From Lingula anatina (lineage: Eukaryota > Brachiopoda > Lingulata > Lingulida > Lingulidae), in the NCBI RefSeq assembly GCF_001039355.2, contig NW_019774547.1:188001-248000 (forward strand): a stretch of 60,000 nucleotides of DNA, written 5' to 3'. The notes below the pieces were generated by a model, which saw nothing but the letters and a program-made list of their open reading frames with translations, did not search any database and was not told where the DNA came from. A program made the position numbers and the translations under genes. Shown piece after piece: positions 1 through 15,100 of this stretch. Numbering within the stretch: position 1 is the first letter of the stretch; the number at the start of each line of letters is the position of its first letter.

Positions 1-181
1 GTGACCTCTAAACCCAGTTGCTGTGCTATGGTGGCTTGCATCTCCTTGGATGGTCGTTTAGTCTCTTTGAATATTGCATGCAGTGTGCGTCGTTGAATAT
101 CTGTAAATACCAAACGTGGCTTCTTGGGTGCTCTACTGTCCTCAGGAGGACTCACTTGTTCTGCTTCTTTTCTCTTGCATG
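1..181 (-). CDS. onecut: Onecut homeobox exon (partial, truncated by window edge)
   Basis: The acceptor TTATTCCAG precedes position 181. Translation in the phase set by the cut exon gives ACKRKEAEQVSPPEDSRAPK, then the homeodomain start KPRLVFTDIQRRTL and on through helix 1, KRPSKEMQ and helix 2 QQLGLEV at base 1. This is the ONECUT homeodomain signature. The recognition helix and C-terminus are outside the window. A fortuitous plus-strand ORF over the same bases is a shadow of this exon. Confidence 0.95.
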
Positions 182-3100
182 CTGGAATAAAAATGAACAG
201 GAATTAAACCTCAGCTCATCTTAATGTGTGTAGGTAAAAATATGCCTCCAAAGAAGACAAAAATTCAAATCCCCAAAACACAGCAGAGTAGTTGCTTTTT
301 TACTCCACAATAAGATGATGAAAGACAAAATCAAGAGCTCCCATTATGGGAACATTCAATAGAAACTGAAACTGAACATTTCTGGTTTGTAAATGACAAG
401 AGTTTAGGAAGTTAGCAATGCAGAGCTAGAACAGAGCACCCAAGAATTGTAAGTAATTTAATAAAGTTAGTAACGGTTTCAATCACAGCTGAAGCACGTC
501 TACCTATCAAAGTAAGGGTGTTCTAGAAAAGGCGAATCTGTTATTCTTTTAAATGACAGAAGCAATTTCTACATTTACAAACCAGAAATGTTGTGCGATA
601 CGACACACCTGTCATTCGTTTGGAATTATCAAACAGTGAAAATGATTGGTCAGTTGGGAATATATGATTTGAGCCAAACTCAGACTGACCAACCATCCCA
701 CATTTTGCCCACTGATCAATCACATGGAGTCACATTTTCTGGAACAGCCCTTTATCAGGAAGGGAAGAGTACAATACCGGTTAGGTCTTCGTTTTGTCAC
801 ACCTTTTGAGTGGCCAGACGATGTCACTAAACACAAACAGAAAAGTGAGAAACTGTAGTGGAAACAGATGATTGATTTTTCTTTTTCATTTCATTTAAAG
901 TCACACCAATTAAGAAGTTAAGGTAATTTCATGGGAAAATAATTGGTCTGCAGGTAAAATTTGCAAGAAATTCATATTTTCTTGCAATAGAATTGAAATC
1001 TTTTCCGTTTGGCGCCAAGGAAAATATCCATTTTACTTATCCCTTCTTTGCATGTCTTCAAGAGAGCAAGATTAGTTGAAGTAAGAGCTGTTCCTCAGAA
1101 ATAGAAAGTGAGATTAGTGAGTTCACACCTTGTCAATAACTCTGCGTTAATTATCATGTATGCCGTCTCATGTCACACACACACCTTGCACGCACCCACA
1201 CACCCGTGTTATCATGCAATAATGGAAGCAATAAACCCGATGAAAGTTTTTTTCAGAGTGGTGTCAAGTTTTTGTCACCTAACTTTCTCTGAGAAATAAC
1301 TAAAACTTCTAATCACATGTTATGATGGCTGCACACTACACTACTGAGTTATATGAATTCACACTGAAACCTTTGGATATTTTTGAACTCATTCATCATG
1401 ACCCAGTCACTTGTTCTAAGAAATACCAATGGTTACCACAGCCAAGTGCATGGATCACAGAAATAAAAGATTACAACAGGAGAAACTAGAGATAACCATA
1501 AAAATATAAGCCATTGAGAAAAACATACAGAACTATTAACTTGGAAGTATAATAGAAATTACTGGATCCTTATTCCCTTTAGATCCGTAAAAAAGAAACC
1601 TTGCTTGGTCTGTTGAAGGGGTTATGAATTCATATTACAATGCGGTAAAAAAACACCATAAAGCTTGTAAAGTCAGCTTCCTGCAGATAATGAATAGGCA
1701 AAGATAGAATGAATCTGCATATTCAGAACTGACAGATGGCATGCCTGTCAGTGCAGTCCACTTGATTACAATCCTATAACCACCACCTACCCAACCACCA
1801 CCATTACTACTGCCATACACATGCAGTTCGCTATAACAACACATATAAATATAAATATATCCATAATTACATAATATCAATGAATACAGCATGCATATTT
1901 GATGTTCATGTTATATCTATGATAAAAATGTTTATATAAACCAGCCATCAACTGACAGTTAATTTACTAATTTTAAGCAATAAATAATATAATATAGGAC
2001 AGAGAGTGTCAGGTTCTGTTCACTGCAGTAAGCCACAGCTCCTGCATTACCATACACATATATGCATAATTGCATTGTAATCTCACTAATGCCTCCCCAC
2101 ACCTGTCCCCAAGATGGGATTATCACAGTGCTTTTCCCATCAATCCACAGTAATTATTGAAACTCCTCCACCAAGGAGAGCACTTCAATCATCTTCTAAA
2201 CTTTCTATGGTCTAAAGTGAGAATCTTGTGAGTATATTTAAAGAACATCCGGCCCGGTGCCCATCTGGCTTGCAAGGCCAACAGTTTGCACTCCAGCCAC
2301 TTATTAGGTTTATCTACAGCAAACCTTGCTGGAGGTTACTTTTCAATTCTGTTAGTTTGTCATCTACTTCAGGAAATAAAAAAGCAAACCAGCATAAAAC
2401 TCTAAATCTAAATAAGCATGCAGCTGATGTTACTAAAATAATTGCAAATTAGTACTACTAGTAAGGTTAGTAATTATTAATTTTTGGTTGTACAACATAC
2501 CGGTGCTTCTTTTGGGTTTGCTGTCTTTTGATGAAGACTCAGAGTCGTGATCATCATTTTCAATCATGGGGCCTAAAGGAAGGAAGCAAAATAAAATAGT
2601 TTGAGAGACGAAAAATAATAAAAACAGATGTAATAACTAAGAGCAACACTGACTGAAATAAAAGCAATAATAATACAAAAAATTTGGTGAAAATACAAAG
2701 ACAACATTTCAAAGCAGTATACAGGTAATAATAACAATGAAAATATAAGTAGTATCTTAAGAAAAATACTAGAGAACTGAAATGAAATACAAACTTGAGG
2801 ACAAACAAAAGACATTGGGCATATAGATGAAAATCATGTCAGTATCTTCTGAAAAGTCAGTTTCACTTTGTGTGTTGATGCATAACAAACAAGGCAACAC
2901 AGGTCAAGCCATTATTAATTGCCTGTCATTCAATCATTAACAATTTAAAAGTTAACTATGTTCAAGAGTGGATAAAATTAGCTCACTGATGAAATAATAA
3001 TCAGTTTAATCGGATGTTGCCCTGTACTCGGGGAGAGCCGAGACGAGGATGACAGTTCTCTGCCCTGTGCATGGCAGATACTCTCAGCTTATTCATTAAC

Positions 3101-6100
3101 TTTGCATTTTCATAATCACTTTGTGACACTATGGGACGAGGTCCTATGACAGGGTCATTACATCCAGCCTACTCAAATGCAAAATCAGCTGGTAGGAAGT
3201 TTATGATGCCCATCAAACCCTTTCATTACCACTGTCAGACTAGTTAGGTGTCAAAGCAGACCGGTCTTGATTAGTAAAAATGATAGGATGCAAAAGCTTT
3301 TATTAAATCAGGACTAGGATGAACTTTGGAAAACAAAAGACAAGGAAAGGGCAAAGAACAAGTCTGCTCTTCACTGATGCTTTGCAATTTTCTTGAATTT
3401 AACACTTCACTTCTCCTGAGGTCGACGATGAAAATGAATTATTTGGGTTGCTTAGCAACTTGCCAAATTGACATCCCAAAAGGTAATGTTGGGATATTCA
3501 TTATTTTTTAATCTAATTGTCTGAGCAGACGAGGACTGCAAAAGCAAGAGAAAATTCATCATTGCCACAGTCTTATCCTCCCCCTTGCCAATTTCCATGG
3601 CTAAACTGCAGCGGCAGTGAATTGATGGTGACCCGTCACTACATGCTGGCGATACTTCATATTTATACAGCAAACACAAAACTCAATTTCACTCTTGTTG
3701 AAACAATAAATTAGGCCTGAGAATTTTCTGCCTTGTACTTCAATGCAGCTGCAGCTGAGGATCATGGCAATTACAACACAAGCCAACACAGTCTTTTCAA
3801 ATCTGCCCCATTAAAAATGCATGTCATCTGTAAATAGAAAGAACATATCATTATTCCGTTTGCATTATAATTAATTTGTTCCTTTCTTGAACGAGAAGGG
3901 GTAAACTGCCCATTATATTTCACATTACATTGGAACAGTACAAACAATTTTAGTCACAGCCTTTGTCAAAGACTCACATTTCCAACCCACCTGCCTATAT
4001 TGTGGAGGAATTTAATGATTGAATAATTTATCAGGCTATGTGATACCACTCTATTGTTTCTTCCTTCTAAGTTTTGTGTCTTTTCATCTTGGTATAGATT
4101 TATAGATTTGACTGTCTGTACAGATGTAATAGCTGATCTGGTGGACCTGGCAAGAATCAATAGTTGATCTTGTTCAGAACACCTTGAAGGGAGCACCTGC
4201 CATTGTTTCCAAATTATTTCACAAACATTAAGTGTTACCATGTGGAAAACAGGGCCGAATAGCTTCACAAACACACACCAACATACCTGGGATAGTTAAT
4301 TTGTAATTATACCACTTCAGTATTCTTTCTTGTCATTATTTTCTCACGAAAATGCCCCACGGACAAACAAGTCAATAAATTTGCAAAAAATATCATAATT
4401 TGCAGTTGTCACAGTTGATTGTTATTAAGAAATCGCACCCGCTTCTTTTTATCATATTATGTTACATTTACAGCTTGCATGCCATACTTTAATTGTTTTC
4501 CCCAGTGACCAAAAACACTATAATATAATGTATTTGGTTGGATGGCAAGCCAGACTCCATCCTACTGCCCCCAGTTTCCCCAAATGACCAGCTTTAATTA
4601 TCAATACAATTATCAATAAAATGCTCCTGTCCCTAAGACTGAAATATCACTCAATATTTTGTTGATCTAACTAAATGAGCTTTGTCAGGTCAACATTATT
4701 GAAAATGTGCAGTTTTCAAACCGCTGTTACGCAAAGTTCTTTCACAACTTTGATTTTTCCATTTCCCATCAATATATGGATATGCCTCCCTTTCAGCCAC
4801 ATGAGTATTCCTTCATATTGGTAATTAAAATCCTCGTCTTCAGCACGTATTAAAAAGGGAAATATGCATATTCTTTCTGCCATTAGGGCTTTAACAGGCA
4901 GTGTGTAAGCAAAGATACATGTTATTTGAAATATACCTTTGAATTGCCATAAATACCTATTCACTTGTCTTTTATTCTTGAATCCAGAAAAGAAGTCAAA
5001 ATGAACAGACCTAGTAGCCTTCAGGGATTGAGATTGTACTAGGAATGGGAAAATTGGGGAAATTAAATGTCATAGCTTTAGTTATGAATATCTCAAATTT
5101 CTTTCTTTTTCCCTTTGGGTAAAATTACTTTGGAAACAAAAAAGAAATGCTCCATTACTTATAAAAATTGAGTCTGTAAGTTGTTTTGGGGTTTTTTAAG
5201 ACTATTGACACCATTTTCTTTAATGAAAAGTACACACTTAATTTTCAACACCACAGCTATGTATATGGGGCTTTTACATTCAGGCGTTAAAACAATCTTC
5301 AGAAAAGAAAGCTGATTACAGTACATGCACATCATATATATGAGACAGGTAATCATGTGTCCACCATCTGCCGCCTAACAAAATGTCTGCTTTTAGTTGC
5401 ACTTGCACTTGTTCCTCAGAATCAACAACTACATTACTCTGAACAGTAAATACTCCTTTATGCTTCACTTCTGCTAGCTGGAGGGTTAATACATTAATTT
5501 CCTTCAAACCAAAGCAAGCCTAAAACAACAGTTGACAACAAAACTGCAATTTAGGCAGTCTTGTTTGCTTTCTCTATCACGTTGAGAGAGAAGTATTGTT
5601 TCAAGTTCAGTTCCATGCAAATGCAAATGAGGAGGATGCTGTTTGGAAGAGGAGAGTAAATGTACACAAAGCTATCGTTACAGGGAAAGTAAACAGCTAG
5701 TCTTCCTTTAGTGGGAAGACAAGTTGAAAGCAAGCTTTTAGTCACGTCTTCTCGCATACAAAAAACACTTGGCACTGTTTGTTCTCTCTGAGCCAACTGT
5801 TTCGAGCAAATGTTGTTATTGGAGAGCCAACAACAATGGCATTGCTGGACTGCTTTTGTTGAGGGCCTGCAGATAATTGCCATAAGAGCCTTCACCAGAA
5901 TCAACCCCTGCTTCTTGAGCTCTCTCTCTCCTCCCACATCAGGTACAACTGTGCCAAGGCATGGAACTGTGAAAGTTGCTTGCGAACCATCTAATAAATA
6001 TTTCAGTATTTTCTTTATGACTCTTTGGGAAAACAATACTGCTTCATGTTAAATGCATGTTTGCCAGAGGAGGATTGGACAATGAAAAGCAATCATACAA

Positions 6101-9100
6101 AGTAAATAGTCTGCCTTGTCAAGCTACAACATGTTGGGGCTTTCCCAAGCCGCTTTAACCACACATCACCAGCATTTAAAGCCTTTTCCAAGCTGCAGTT
6201 TTACTCCCAGCAAGCCAGACATTTAAGGAAGTAACTTGAAGCACAGCAGCAATACAATCATCAACAATTAAACACTTTATCAATTAATTTTCCCTCTTCT
6301 TTGGCCATAACCTTGTGAATCAATTGCTAAGTAGAGACATGTGATTTACAGCAAATACATGTATGTTTTAATGATTTTCAAATTCCCTCTTGAAGAGCTC
6401 TGGGAGTCTGATCAATGGGGACAGACATTTCATTTAGTGTGACTTTACTACTAGCTTGCCTTCACTCAATCAAAACCTCAATATTTAATTAATACCGCTC
6501 TGACATGCAACACTATCTAATCATCAAACTGCTACATTAGACAATAGTTCCACACTCTCACTTTCATGGTCAATGTCATATTATTGGTGATCTACCTGTT
6601 ACTCCGGCACTTTTATACAAATTATTGGAAATCATTCTACAGTGCACATTGATCATGCTTTCCTCTACCTTATTTAGCCTTATGAGGATGTTAATTAAAA
6701 TGCAATCTTGACATTGATCGTTATCAAGGTTTGTTTTAGTTAACTGTATCACACTGAGTTTTTGCTACGAATCAATGCAGCAGAGATTGACTGCTTCAAG
6801 GGAGAAAGGGCTACGAGGCTTTTTTTACAACTGACTGCACTAGTTTCTATGCTAGTTCCATACACACAAACCACACTTTCAAAACCAGTAAGGCCTCTGA
6901 CTTCTTTATTTTTAGAAGAACCTTTTATCTACAGTCTAAGGTTTACAGCTTTGAAAACTGGTGAGAAAAAGGCAGCAATTTTACTTACTGACGCATGCTG
7001 TCATGCACTCACTTTTATCTCAGAGCCATTGCTCTGAAGAGCATTTAAAAATGGCTGCCAGGGCCCGTGCCAAGTGGCTTTTGTTGTCAAGCTTTAATTA
7101 CTGCCACGCGCATTTGGCAATTGTTGTACTATTGCCTCAGTCAACACAGGCTTGTGGCAGTGTTGACCAAGCAGCTTAATGTTTGTATGGGCAAGCACAC
7201 GTAATTTAATTCTCATTTAAAAGAGGGTCTACGCCGTGTAGAAGGTATTATTTTGGACATTAATAATTTATCACCTCATTTGCGGAGACTATTCAAGCAG
7301 AACATATGGAAAACCACTGATCTCTTTTAATTGCTTGCATGAAACAATGCAGTTGCTAGCGCAAGGGGGAAAGGTGACTTTGTTTGAAGTCTTTGTTATG
7401 AAATCGTGAATAATATTTTTCATTATTTGTAAAGAGACCTTGTTGTACTTAATGAACAATAAAGTCATCAATATTTTATGATATACATTTTGGAGAATTT
7501 TCTTTTGGAATGAATGCAAACAATGGGTTTTCTTCTGGTATGTTGAGCACAAGGTGTTAAGTTGTGGACAGATATTTATGGAATTGTGCTTTTTGTTCTT
7601 GTCTAAATTCCTAAAAATTGTGAACTCTTAGACAGACTCAAGACACTCAAGCATAAAAACTAACATTAATGACAATATGCTTTATCAAAAATAAGTTATC
7701 TCCTGTAATTTGAAAGTTTGAACTTTTCCATAAAGTCACATTATCATAAAAAATAATTTTTGGGGCTTACATTTTATCACAAATTCAAATTTTGACAATT
7801 TAATTTAACCTACATTCTTTTGTACAGTCTTTTACTCATCAAGCTACAGAAATTGAGGCATGCTTCCATGCCTTTTTAATCAACCATGAAACTGTTCAAA
7901 ATGTTTTAGATGGCTACATTAGTTCCAGCAGAGTTGTGATAATTTGCTTAAAAGATCTTGGAGTCTTAACTAAGATGCCACATCAGGCATGATCTTCAAC
8001 CATTTTCCTAAAAATCTGCTTGTGTACAAATGCATTTTCATGGAAGGCCAAAGAAATTTCCAGTAACATTTCTCCACCATCATAAATATTTTTAATCATT
8101 TTATGCCCAAGAGAAAAGAAAAGAAACGAAAGCAATTGAATGCTGTCTTAATTATCTTGAACTAAATTAATAGGAACAGAAGTGGCAAAAAAAGGTTTTC
8201 CAATGAGCAAGATGTTACAAAGGTGAAAACTACCATGTAGTGACCACGTACTGAAGATTGAAAATTGTCTCACAGCTATTTCTTATACACAGCTGCACAG
8301 AAATATAACATTGGATGTAAGCGCTGCCTTAAAAGCAGCTGCTTCACTGGCTACAGAGACCATCAAATAAGTTCAGCTCTTAGCTACTAATGCTGGGGCC
8401 CTACTCATCATCTATTTGTGGGACCAGATCTTTCAATAAAATCAATGCTTAATCATCATCTGGTTTGTGAATTTTAAGTTCTACGTTGACATGCCTATGG
8501 ATAATTCCCCCTGTAATTTCAGGGAGACACGGAACAGTTGTTGCAGCTCTCAGGAAGAAGGGGTAATCCACCAGCTCTGCCTGAAGTGAGGACAAAGTTG
8601 ATCATCAATATCTCAACTGAGTGAATCAATTACATCTGCTTCATTGCAGCAGGACCAGAGGCAGTGTACGTTTAGACTGATAAACCAAAAGACTGGGACC
8701 TTTGTTTGTTTGTTTTCATTTTTCCTAAATTGGTATTGATATTGAGATCAATTGGCTGAGGCTACTGATACTGTCTGTTCAGTGGTGCTACAATGCCCTG
8801 TTAAATGTTTCACTCATTCAACTCAGAAAAAAAAACCTATTAATGTGGCATCAATTCAGAAAAAAAGAAAAAAATTCAGCTGAAAAAATTCAAAAGAGTT
8901 TCTGAATGGATAAAGGTATTTTTACATCCAAAAATCCTATTAAGTATTGTGGGTTTCATTAAAACATCAAAGCAGTTTGAAATGCCTTACAAATGAAAAT
9001 AACAATAGCTAGTAATGCTTTTTTGTTTTCTATGATTGGTAATCTTCATAATTTTGTACAGAACAACAATCTGTCTTTTTAAAGCTGTACACAAATCAAA

Positions 9101-12100
9101 GATTGAATCTGAGTATTTAATCAGAATGCCTCATGCAAAAAATATATTGTCAAGCCTGATTTAACAAGATGTGGGGCCAGTCATTCTTTAGATCAAAATA
9201 GATAATATTTGTCCAAGACCCTGAAAAAAGGTCTGCAAATCGCTAAAAAAGATATACAAATACAGAACAATTTCCTGCAAAAGATGTTCCTAAAATTTGC
9301 CATAACTTTTACAAGCATTACAGATTAATATGATAAAATACAGACATGTAGAAAATGTGTAGTTTTTTGTCTAAGGCTTTCAGCCAGTAATTCCTGATCT
9401 AAATGTGTGCTGACAAGCTGGAGATGAAATGTAATTAACCAAGTAATGCTGCTGGGTGGCTGGCAGCCCAAGGCATAAAGGCCTATGTGAAGCAGCGCAG
9501 ATGATGAAAATGTCCTGGCTTGGGAGTTAGGCTGATTATTCATTCATGCTGACATACACGAAAATTTCATTCTGCTTTCACTAGGCTACTTGGATCACTG
9601 TGAATTCTGGGTGATTCGGCCTATTCAGACCATATCTCTATGAATCCATTGTGTACCTCATCCATTAAAGGTTATGAATAGAGTTAATGATCATCTGAGA
9701 AAAGCAGGCAAACTTTCTCCCATTAACAGTAATATACACTAATTGCATTACTTCCTCCATGCACAAAGTCATACAGAGGCTTCACAAGAGACCATGACGC
9801 ACGTGTCCAAATCTAACAATACTTAAAATAACTATGTTTGATGTAACTCAAGGCAGGGGAAAAGAAACTCACCCAATAAAGACAAACATTCTGTTCCTGG
9901 GGAAAGTAAGTGAAGGTTTGATTTCCCACAGAAATAATTGCTTATGAACACAGGTCTTTGTAGCCTGTGCATTTTGATGTAATTGTTTCACTTGAGCAAT
10001 TCATTACCAAGTTGTCAGTGTCAATGACAAATGTGCTTGCACTCTTGCCTAGAGTTGTGCTGATTCCATGGCTGCCAAAAGTCTCACAAGAGAGACAAAT
10101 TATCATTACTACATCAATTTATATTGGAAAGGATTCACCAAGGTGTTACTCGCATATACATGCTCATATATAATTTAATAACAGGACAATGATCTGTTAT
10201 GTGGTGATGAGCCAACATAACACATACGTTAGAGATGGTTCCATCTTCAGTGCAATTATGCCTAGTTGCAGAACTCTACAATTTCAGCTCCCTTTCTCAC
10301 CAATATCAATCAAACTTTGGAGAATAATTATACTTGACAAGGAAAACAGGGGATGCATAGCACCCTTTCACTGTTTTCTGCTATGCGAAAAAAGACGTTT
10401 ACTATTACATTTATTGCGCAAGAGAATGGATTCCTATCTTTTAAGTAATGTAGAGTATAACTGATCCATCACAAATGAGCATCTAATACCATGAATGTAA
10501 TCATAACCAGACCATATAAATCTAACTTATCAGAATATCAAAAATATATCTGATGAATGTTAGGAAAAAAATCCATTAAATTAAAAACTGATCAAGCACT
10601 AAGGGTGTCCAGTTACAGAGAGTGGACGTAATATAACTTCAAGGTATTAACTGCATTCACTGGGAAGACTGCTTTCCATTGAGTAAAACATGTACCACAA
10701 CACATCAAGTAAGTTGCAGACTTCATGTTTTTACACCACATCTGTGAGTTTCTCTGGGGAAGCCAATAAGACAAGACTGTCATTTCACATCACAGCAAAA
10801 GATATGCATGTATTAAAAAGCTAACAAGAGAATTTATCTGTGTACTTGTAACAGAATGATCTAATTTGGGCTCAAAGAAAAAAAAAGCTTGATTTCAGGA
10901 CAAGAGTATATGGGAGAAGTTTACCAGTCATACTAAAATTCATAAAACTGACCTAAGTTTAAGAAACCAAAGTAAATTTTCCAAATTTAGCCTCTCTCCA
11001 CATTTAAAGGTTTTATTTTTTAGAATAAGAATATACACCATTATAAATTAAACATTCCCCCCTCCCTGTTCTAGTCTCTAGATACAATTTTAGCAGGGAC
11101 ATTCATTTCTCTGTAGTTAAATCACAATGAGCAATTGCCTCTAAAAGGTTTCATAGTTACAGTAAAATGCTGCTTGGCAACTACACAAATGTTCTATTTT
11201 CTCTTACTTTGTCTGCTTGGAGTTCATCTTTGCAGTCATTAGACAATGGAAAACACAGAAACATTACCTTTCACCAAACACAATAAGTAATTGTTTACAA
11301 ACCAGGAAACCAGTCTAAATTGAATATGATTTGTGTTTCAGATTTCAGAGTTTCAACACAAAATAAGCGAGCTGAGTGTGTAATTGGGAATGTTTGCTTA
11401 GTTAATGTACATGTTTTGTTCTCCTCTGTATAGGGTGGAAGCCTAGAGGAGATTGGCGCAGATGTCATCAAGGTTGTTCTGTGTGAAGTATTATTATAAG
11501 TACTGTTCCAACTCGGGGACTTTTTCACAGAGATGTTGTCATTAATAATGGATTCCATCTCTATCAAATCATGTCAAAACATGGCCACTTCATCATCACC
11601 CCCTTGTTTCTTATGAATGAAAACTGGTTACCATGGCAATAATTAGATGCAATTTTCATCAAATTAAGGGTGATTACTGGGAAATCCAAGGTTGCCTGAC
11701 AGGGAATTGTACTGGATGCCAAGAAGCTGTAATAAAATTCTCTACCAAACATGCAAACGCATCTTCCGATCCTGGCCTGGCCCACAAATCCTCTCATCAA
11801 AAACTCCAATTAATCTTCCACACTCATATCATGTGACATTTCATGACCCTTATTCCTATCAGACATCCTTTTTTTTTTTTTTTTGCTTGCTCTTGTTCAA
11901 GACTATTCAGTTTGAGTATTTTAAAAGTCATTATATATAAATTTAGAATGACACAATGAATATAGTTTCCATGCAGAGGTCCCTAGAGAGCAGAATATTC
12001 TCTATTTATTTTCATTTTCTAAGTCTTCCAGAAAGAATCAACTCTCTCCCAGAGGAGTAAATATTGTCCTTTCTCTATATCTTGGGCAGTTTTGCACTCC

Positions 12101-15100
12101 AACATTTCTCATTGCTGCAATACAGAAAGCACACAAGGTACGCACTTCTGCCACCACAAACAACTTTTCCTCATCATGTACATACAATACAGTGTACAAA
12201 CCCAACACCATGTGTGTAGAATCCCACTAGGGTTCATTATATCACAGAAGTTAAACATGTTCAACCAGTTCTTCTCTTGGCAAGGGGAGCTGGAACATGG
12301 CGAATGCACATGCAGATTATCCTGAAATAGGGCAGTTGAGCAAGATAAACCTGCCCCAGAGAGATGGTTATTAATATTGCTTGAAACAGGGCTGTAGCTA
12401 CTAGAGTGGATATGCTGAACATGTGGGTGGTTATGGAAATAATTCCTAGATCAATTTATGGTCTATGATCCATAGAAATGATAAATGTTAGGGTCTCAGT
12501 TTAATGTGGACGCAAAACCTAAGGTTTTAAAGCTTTTATTTTGGTTAAGTTCCATTTACAACCAAATGTATAGACAAGTATTTTTTTTTGTTGTTGTTAG
12601 CAGATCCTTGACACAGAGTGACTTATTTTATATTCTGGGAAAAGATGTCACTCAAGAAGAACTCTGGTGAAACGATAAATCTGTAATATATCAAATTGTA
12701 ATATTGGAATGAATATGAAAAAACATGAAAATCAGTTTTTCATATCAAAAAGGATATGCAGTCTGTCAATTTCATATTGCATTTATTTGGTATAATTAAT
12801 TGCTTTATACATCACTGCTTGATAAAAAGGTTGATCTTAGCATAAACCAAACGTCTTATAATTTTCAATATGATTGTTATTTAGAAATATTATCCAGGGA
12901 AATTATGAAACATTAATTTTTAATCATAGCACTGCTAATCTGTGAAGTGAATTTTCAACACACACATCCTTCAGGTTGACATTATATTGGGAACGTTATA
13001 CTGGGAACCCCACTTTCATATTCCTCACTGCCATACAAAACACCCCTTTTATGGTTCTCTTTCATATTATAGCGAGGACAAAGAATTGAGATCCTTTGTT
13101 TGGTGCGACCTAGTGTAATAACTTTGAGTGAGTGCAATTAACCTAACAGTATTTATACATGATTGTGATGAAGAAGTATATTTATGTCTTATTCCCCCAA
13201 CAGTTCTTCAGTATTTGACCAACTCATTTCAGTTTTATCTGATGTTTTTGTTCCATTATATCTCTGGCAAGTTGTCTGTTACAGTGGACACTTTTTTTAA
13301 AAAAGGGGGTGGTTTTAGTGACAAGAGGATAATTACTTTTAACCAAAATGGCAAGTGCCATTTATTTGAAACTTGTGCTCCTCAGATGACAGAGAAATGG
13401 CAGTTCCCAGATAAATATAATGCAATTTCTTTCCTAGGCAGCTGAAGATGCGGCTGTAAATTTCTACGCCCCTAGTGGCTGACCTTCTGTGCTCTTGTCT
13501 ATCTTCAACACAATGCTGCCTCTGAGAGCCAAGGGATTTCTAAGTTAATTACAACCAGATTCTAGAAAGATGAAGGGTTGGATTAGACTTCTGTGCTTCA
13601 GTCCTTGATCATGATAATGCATATACATTCTTGTGTGCACAAAATCCTCCCCAGTTATATGTTGAACTCTCTCAATGCAACACTGCAGTATGTCAACTGC
13701 AATGAATGAAGGAGAGACACTTTTATTAAGAGTTTTCTAGCAGCCCAAGAAGTTGAGCCACAGCAACTGCTGGATTACAGAATCACAAGATGAGGGGCTA
13801 GTGTGCAGACCTGTCTTAATTAATCTGCAAGCAGTGGCCATAACATCTTTTTTAGATCATATATTAATAACACCCAATCCCTATCCATTCCATATTAATC
13901 AAAAGATAAACACACATCACTTTGATAAAGGCCAAATTGGGATATTTTATATAGTCATGCAGGAAAGACATGTTTTTAATCTGACCTGGCCTATATCATA
14001 CTTGACCGACTGAAAGCATGTTCTTGGGGCTGATCAAGATTTCAATGCCTGTGAAACCTAGAAACCTGTGTCATCTAATTTGGTGTTATCAATACTTTGA
14101 CATCCTGAAAAACACTTTATCACAGATAACTATGAGGGTAGCTAGGGAAATGCAACACAAGGGGAATTACACATATTATCACGACAGCATGAAAAACACA
14201 AGACAAAACCACCCAGCCTGACTGTTGGGTGAAATAAACTTTTTAAGATGCACAAAATGTTACTCTAAATTTAACCCATGCACCAAAGGGACAACATTAG
14301 CTAAGCTGGAAGTAATTTTCTTCCTCCTGCAAAGCAACATGAGCAACAGAGGGTGTGAAATTAGCAAGGTGTAATTCTGGTAGCCAAGTCCAGATGAAAT
14401 ACCATTACCCGCCTCCCTTGGGATATTAGAGGAATATGCTAGAGGAATCTTCCTTCAGCAAACATCTTCCACTAGTCTGACTTGCCCAAATCCTTGAAAA
14501 AATCAACACTTTTTGAGCTTTCACCCCTAATTGCCCTGTACCTCCCCCTCTGTGAGCAATCCCAGCCTCCCAGACAGTTTAACACCTTGTCAATGCACCT
14601 AGATCTGCCGATCTCTCTGTTTGCACTGGCAACCTGATCAAAGTTGAACTAACCCCAAACATGAAGGAAAATCCAATAAAGATTGTGAAATTGAGGGGAA
14701 TCCTTGTCCTAGAATGGTAAGCAATGTAATCATATTGATTTCACAATAAACTGGGAAATACCTTGAGATGTCAATAAAAACAACATGTACTGAGACTGGG
14801 AGATAAGAAGACACAATTCTTTCATGTATTTCATAAATATGTAATAAAGAAATAGCAGCAAGGACATGCAATTTACCTACTGATGAAGCGCATATCTAAT
14901 TAACCGTGCACATTTTTAATCATCAAGGGATTTCCAATTCCACTAGAATGGTAACATATTGTGCCAACTTAGGTCTTAAAGAAGCAATCTGTCCAAGCCG
15001 TTCTATATTAAAAGACTGAACTTTGACAAAGGAACGCTTAATTTAGTTATTTTCCATGGATGACAAACTTCAACTGCCCAGAACCTAAAAAGGCATTTAC

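Noticed and set aside
5551-6036. 161-codon minus-strand open frame in the Onecut intron
   Set aside because: Longest non-exonic frame in the window, but no domain, no splice context and no protein-like pattern; one such frame is not unexpected in 60 kb.
13128-13445. 105-codon plus-strand open frame
   Set aside because: Low-complexity, hydrophobic, AT-driven composition with no homology recalled; lies in the Onecut intron.
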